Source: RGIG8748 sp045545635 (GTDB lineage: Bacteria; Bacillota; Clostridia; UMGS1810). From it: DNA of 8,045 bases. The first letter of the stretch is position 1. Each line of letters begins with the position of its first letter. The stretch covers positions 1-8,045 of the forward strand of contig JAZQBI010000181.1 of assembly GCA_045545635.1 (NCBI GenBank), read 5' to 3'. Positions 7,185-8,045 of the stretch are shown piece after piece. The notes under the pieces were generated by a model. The model was not told the origin of the DNA. It searched no databases and was given only the letters and a program-made list of their open reading frames with translations. A program made the position numbers and the translations under genes.

Positions 7185-7194
7185 TTATATGTTA
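7185..7194. repeat. Third copy of the putative RHH half-site
   Basis: TTATATGTTA on the + strand is identical to the left arm core at 7208-7217 and lies 23 bp from it, immediately upstream of the SD. It may be an additional binding site that lets a second dimer extend from the promoter to the ribosome binding region. AT-rich sequence raises the chance of coincidence. Confidence 0.4.
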
Positions 7195-7205
7195 TTTATG
7201 TAATA

Positions 7206-7236
7206 GTTTATATGTTATATTTTTTAACATATAAAC
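7206..7236 (-). promoter_or_regulatory. Candidate promoter inside a 12-bp perfect inverted repeat, putative operator of the RHH gene
   Basis: The arms GTTTATATGTTA (7206-7217) and TAACATATAAAC (7225-7236) pair perfectly over 12 bp with a 7-base centre. On the minus strand the outer parts of the arms give a -35-like TTTATA (7230-7235) and a -10-like TATAAA (7207-7212), separated by exactly 17 bases. Start would be near 7200, leaving a short leader to the SD. A protein bound to the palindrome would cover the whole promoter, which suggests autorepression by the RHH protein. The -35 match is only 4 of 6. Confidence 0.5.
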
Positions 7237-7242
7237 ACAAAT

Positions 7243-7278
7243 AAAAAAACAGCCAAGTCTTATTCAGAGACTTAGCTG
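7243..7278 (-). terminator. Intrinsic terminator after the MFS gene
   Basis: On the minus strand CAGCTAAGTCT (7268-7278) pairs with AGACTTGGCTG (7250-7260) over 11 bp with one G-U pair and a 7-base loop. It is followed by seven T residues (7243-7249) and more T-rich sequence. It begins 17 bases after the MFS stop and ends 6 bases before the RHH operator, so it separates the two units. Confidence 0.93.
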
Positions 7279-7295
7279 CATTGGGCAGACAAATT

Positions 7296-8045
7296 TCAAA
7301 TTTTTCTCTTCTTGAGAACTTTTTTTATGCAAATTATAAGCACAACAGGAAAAACAACAGAACATATTATCCCTGCCTTAATAACAGAACCGTTAACGCT
7401 AAAGAGTGATGCACCAAAAGCCACAACCTCAGGACCGATTGTACACCCTATATCCCCTCCTACCGCAAGCAGAGCAAACATGGCAGTTGATCTTCCTGCA
7501 AGAGTTGACGAAGCAAGAGACAAAGTACCGGGCCACATTACTGAAACGGCAAATCCAAATACACCGCAACACAAAAGTGCTATAAGCGGATTTGGAATAA
7601 GAGCTGCTCCAAGATACATCAAAACCAGAGTAGCAGAGCAAAATATAAGGTATTTAACCAAATTAATCCTATGGGCACATTTGCTGTAAAACACTCTGCC
7701 AATCCCCATACATAAAGCGAACATGCTCGTTCCCAAAAGGTCTCCCAATGTCTTTGAAACTTTAAGTCCATCCTCTGCAAAATATGAAATCCACTGTGCC
7801 ATAGATTGTTCTGCGGCACCCGAGCATATCATAATAACAACAAAAGCGAAAAATGTTTTTTGTGAAAAAACGGATGAAAGATTTATCTTTTGGTGTGATG
7901 AACCCGAAAGAGAACACATAGGCATTTTTGTAAACAGAATTGCTGTTACTAAAGGAAGAATAGCTCATACATATATGAGATATCTCCATTTTTGCACTCC
8001 CAGCAACACAAAATATGCAGTGGAAATCAAAACACATACCAAGTG
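7296..8045 (-). pseudogene. MFS transporter C-terminal part with an in-frame TGA (5' end outside window)
   Basis: The frame encodes about helices 5 to 12 of a major facilitator transporter, a 12-helix membrane permease. From the window edge it reads HLVCVLISTAYFVLLGVQKWRYLIYV, then TGA at 7965-7967, then AILPLVTAILFTKMPMC and on to KKVLKKRKI. Both sides are membrane-helix sequence in the same frame, so the TGA falls inside the likely sixth helix, where Trp (TGG) would fit. Downstream helices look intact, including VMWPGTLSLA and GGDIGCTIGPEVV, which recall the FucP-like sugar-transporter branch. The ATG at 7925 lacks an SD and is unlikely to be a true start. The gene is either a recently broken pseudogene or carries a sequence error. 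The substrate is unknown. Confidence 0.75.

Noticed and set aside
7184..7189. TATAAT as -10 box for the RHH gene
   Set aside because: Transcription would start inside the SD at about 7177, which would remove the ribosome binding site; the upstream pair at 7207-7235 is a better fit.
7965..7967. UGA read as tryptophan (alternative genetic code)
   Set aside because: The long intact genes use TGG for Trp with no internal TGA, and the response regulator, lipoprotein and MFS genes all end in TGA, so the standard bacterial code fits.
7762..8037. Minus-strand 91-codon frame at the window edge
   Set aside because: It is a different frame across the MFS gene; the MFS frame gives coherent membrane helices on both sides of the TGA while this one gives Cys/Phe/Ser-rich sequence with no domain.
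7926..8045. Frameshift in the MFS gene
   Set aside because: The sequence on both sides of the interruption is in the same frame, so a nonsense change is enough and no indel is needed.
1..8045. CRISPR arrays, tRNA or rRNA genes, insertion sequences, attachment sites
   Set aside because: No regular spaced repeats, cloverleaf or rRNA-like sequence, transposase frame or flanking duplications were seen.

Overview
The window looks like a piece of an AT-rich Clostridia-type Firmicute chromosome, probably a gut or rumen anaerobe. The supports are strong AGGAGG-type ribosome binding sites, a CUT1 sugar ABC transporter with a DUF3502-type binding lipoprotein, a YesM/YesN-type two-component system, and a small ribbon-helix-helix protein of a kind common in Clostridia. 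All recognisable genes lie on the minus strand, so transcription runs from high to low coordinates. Genus and species cannot be read from this sequence.

Layout in transcription order. (1) 8045-7296 is the C-terminal part of a major facilitator (MFS) transporter, cut by the window edge and interrupted by an in-frame TGA where tryptophan would fit. A strong intrinsic terminator at 7243-7278 follows it. (2) 7164-6976 encodes a 62-residue ribbon-helix-helix DNA-binding protein. Its probable promoter lies inside a perfect 12-bp inverted repeat that looks like an autoregulatory operator. (3) The 252-bp gap 6724-6975 has no gene. It holds the apparent promoter of the next operon, with a 13-bp direct repeat at 21-bp spacing and an A/U-rich inverted repeat in the leader. 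(4) 6723-1 is one tightly packed unit: response regulator, sensor kinase, LplB-type permease, YtcP-type permease, solute-binding lipoprotein, and the start of a secreted Ig-like protein with a dockerin/EF-hand-like calcium loop. Joins are overlaps of 4, 14 and 4 bp and gaps of 20 and 86 bp, and no convincing terminator is visible between them.

How the genes probably work together (inference). The kinase senses an extracellular ligand or loaded binding protein. It phosphorylates the AraC-type regulator, which binds the 21-bp-spaced repeats and activates the operon, including its own gene. The lipoprotein captures an oligosaccharide or related solute and passes it to the two permeases. No ABC ATPase is present, so a shared MsmK/UgpC-like ATPase from elsewhere is expected. 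The last gene, translationally coupled to the lipoprotein gene, encodes an exported protein that may act on or bind the same substrate outside the cell.

Most of this is a well-known type of sugar-uptake locus. The less ordinary parts are the coupled exported protein with a calcium-loop insertion, the two promoter architectures, and the broken MFS gene. I do not see evidence for a wholly new system.
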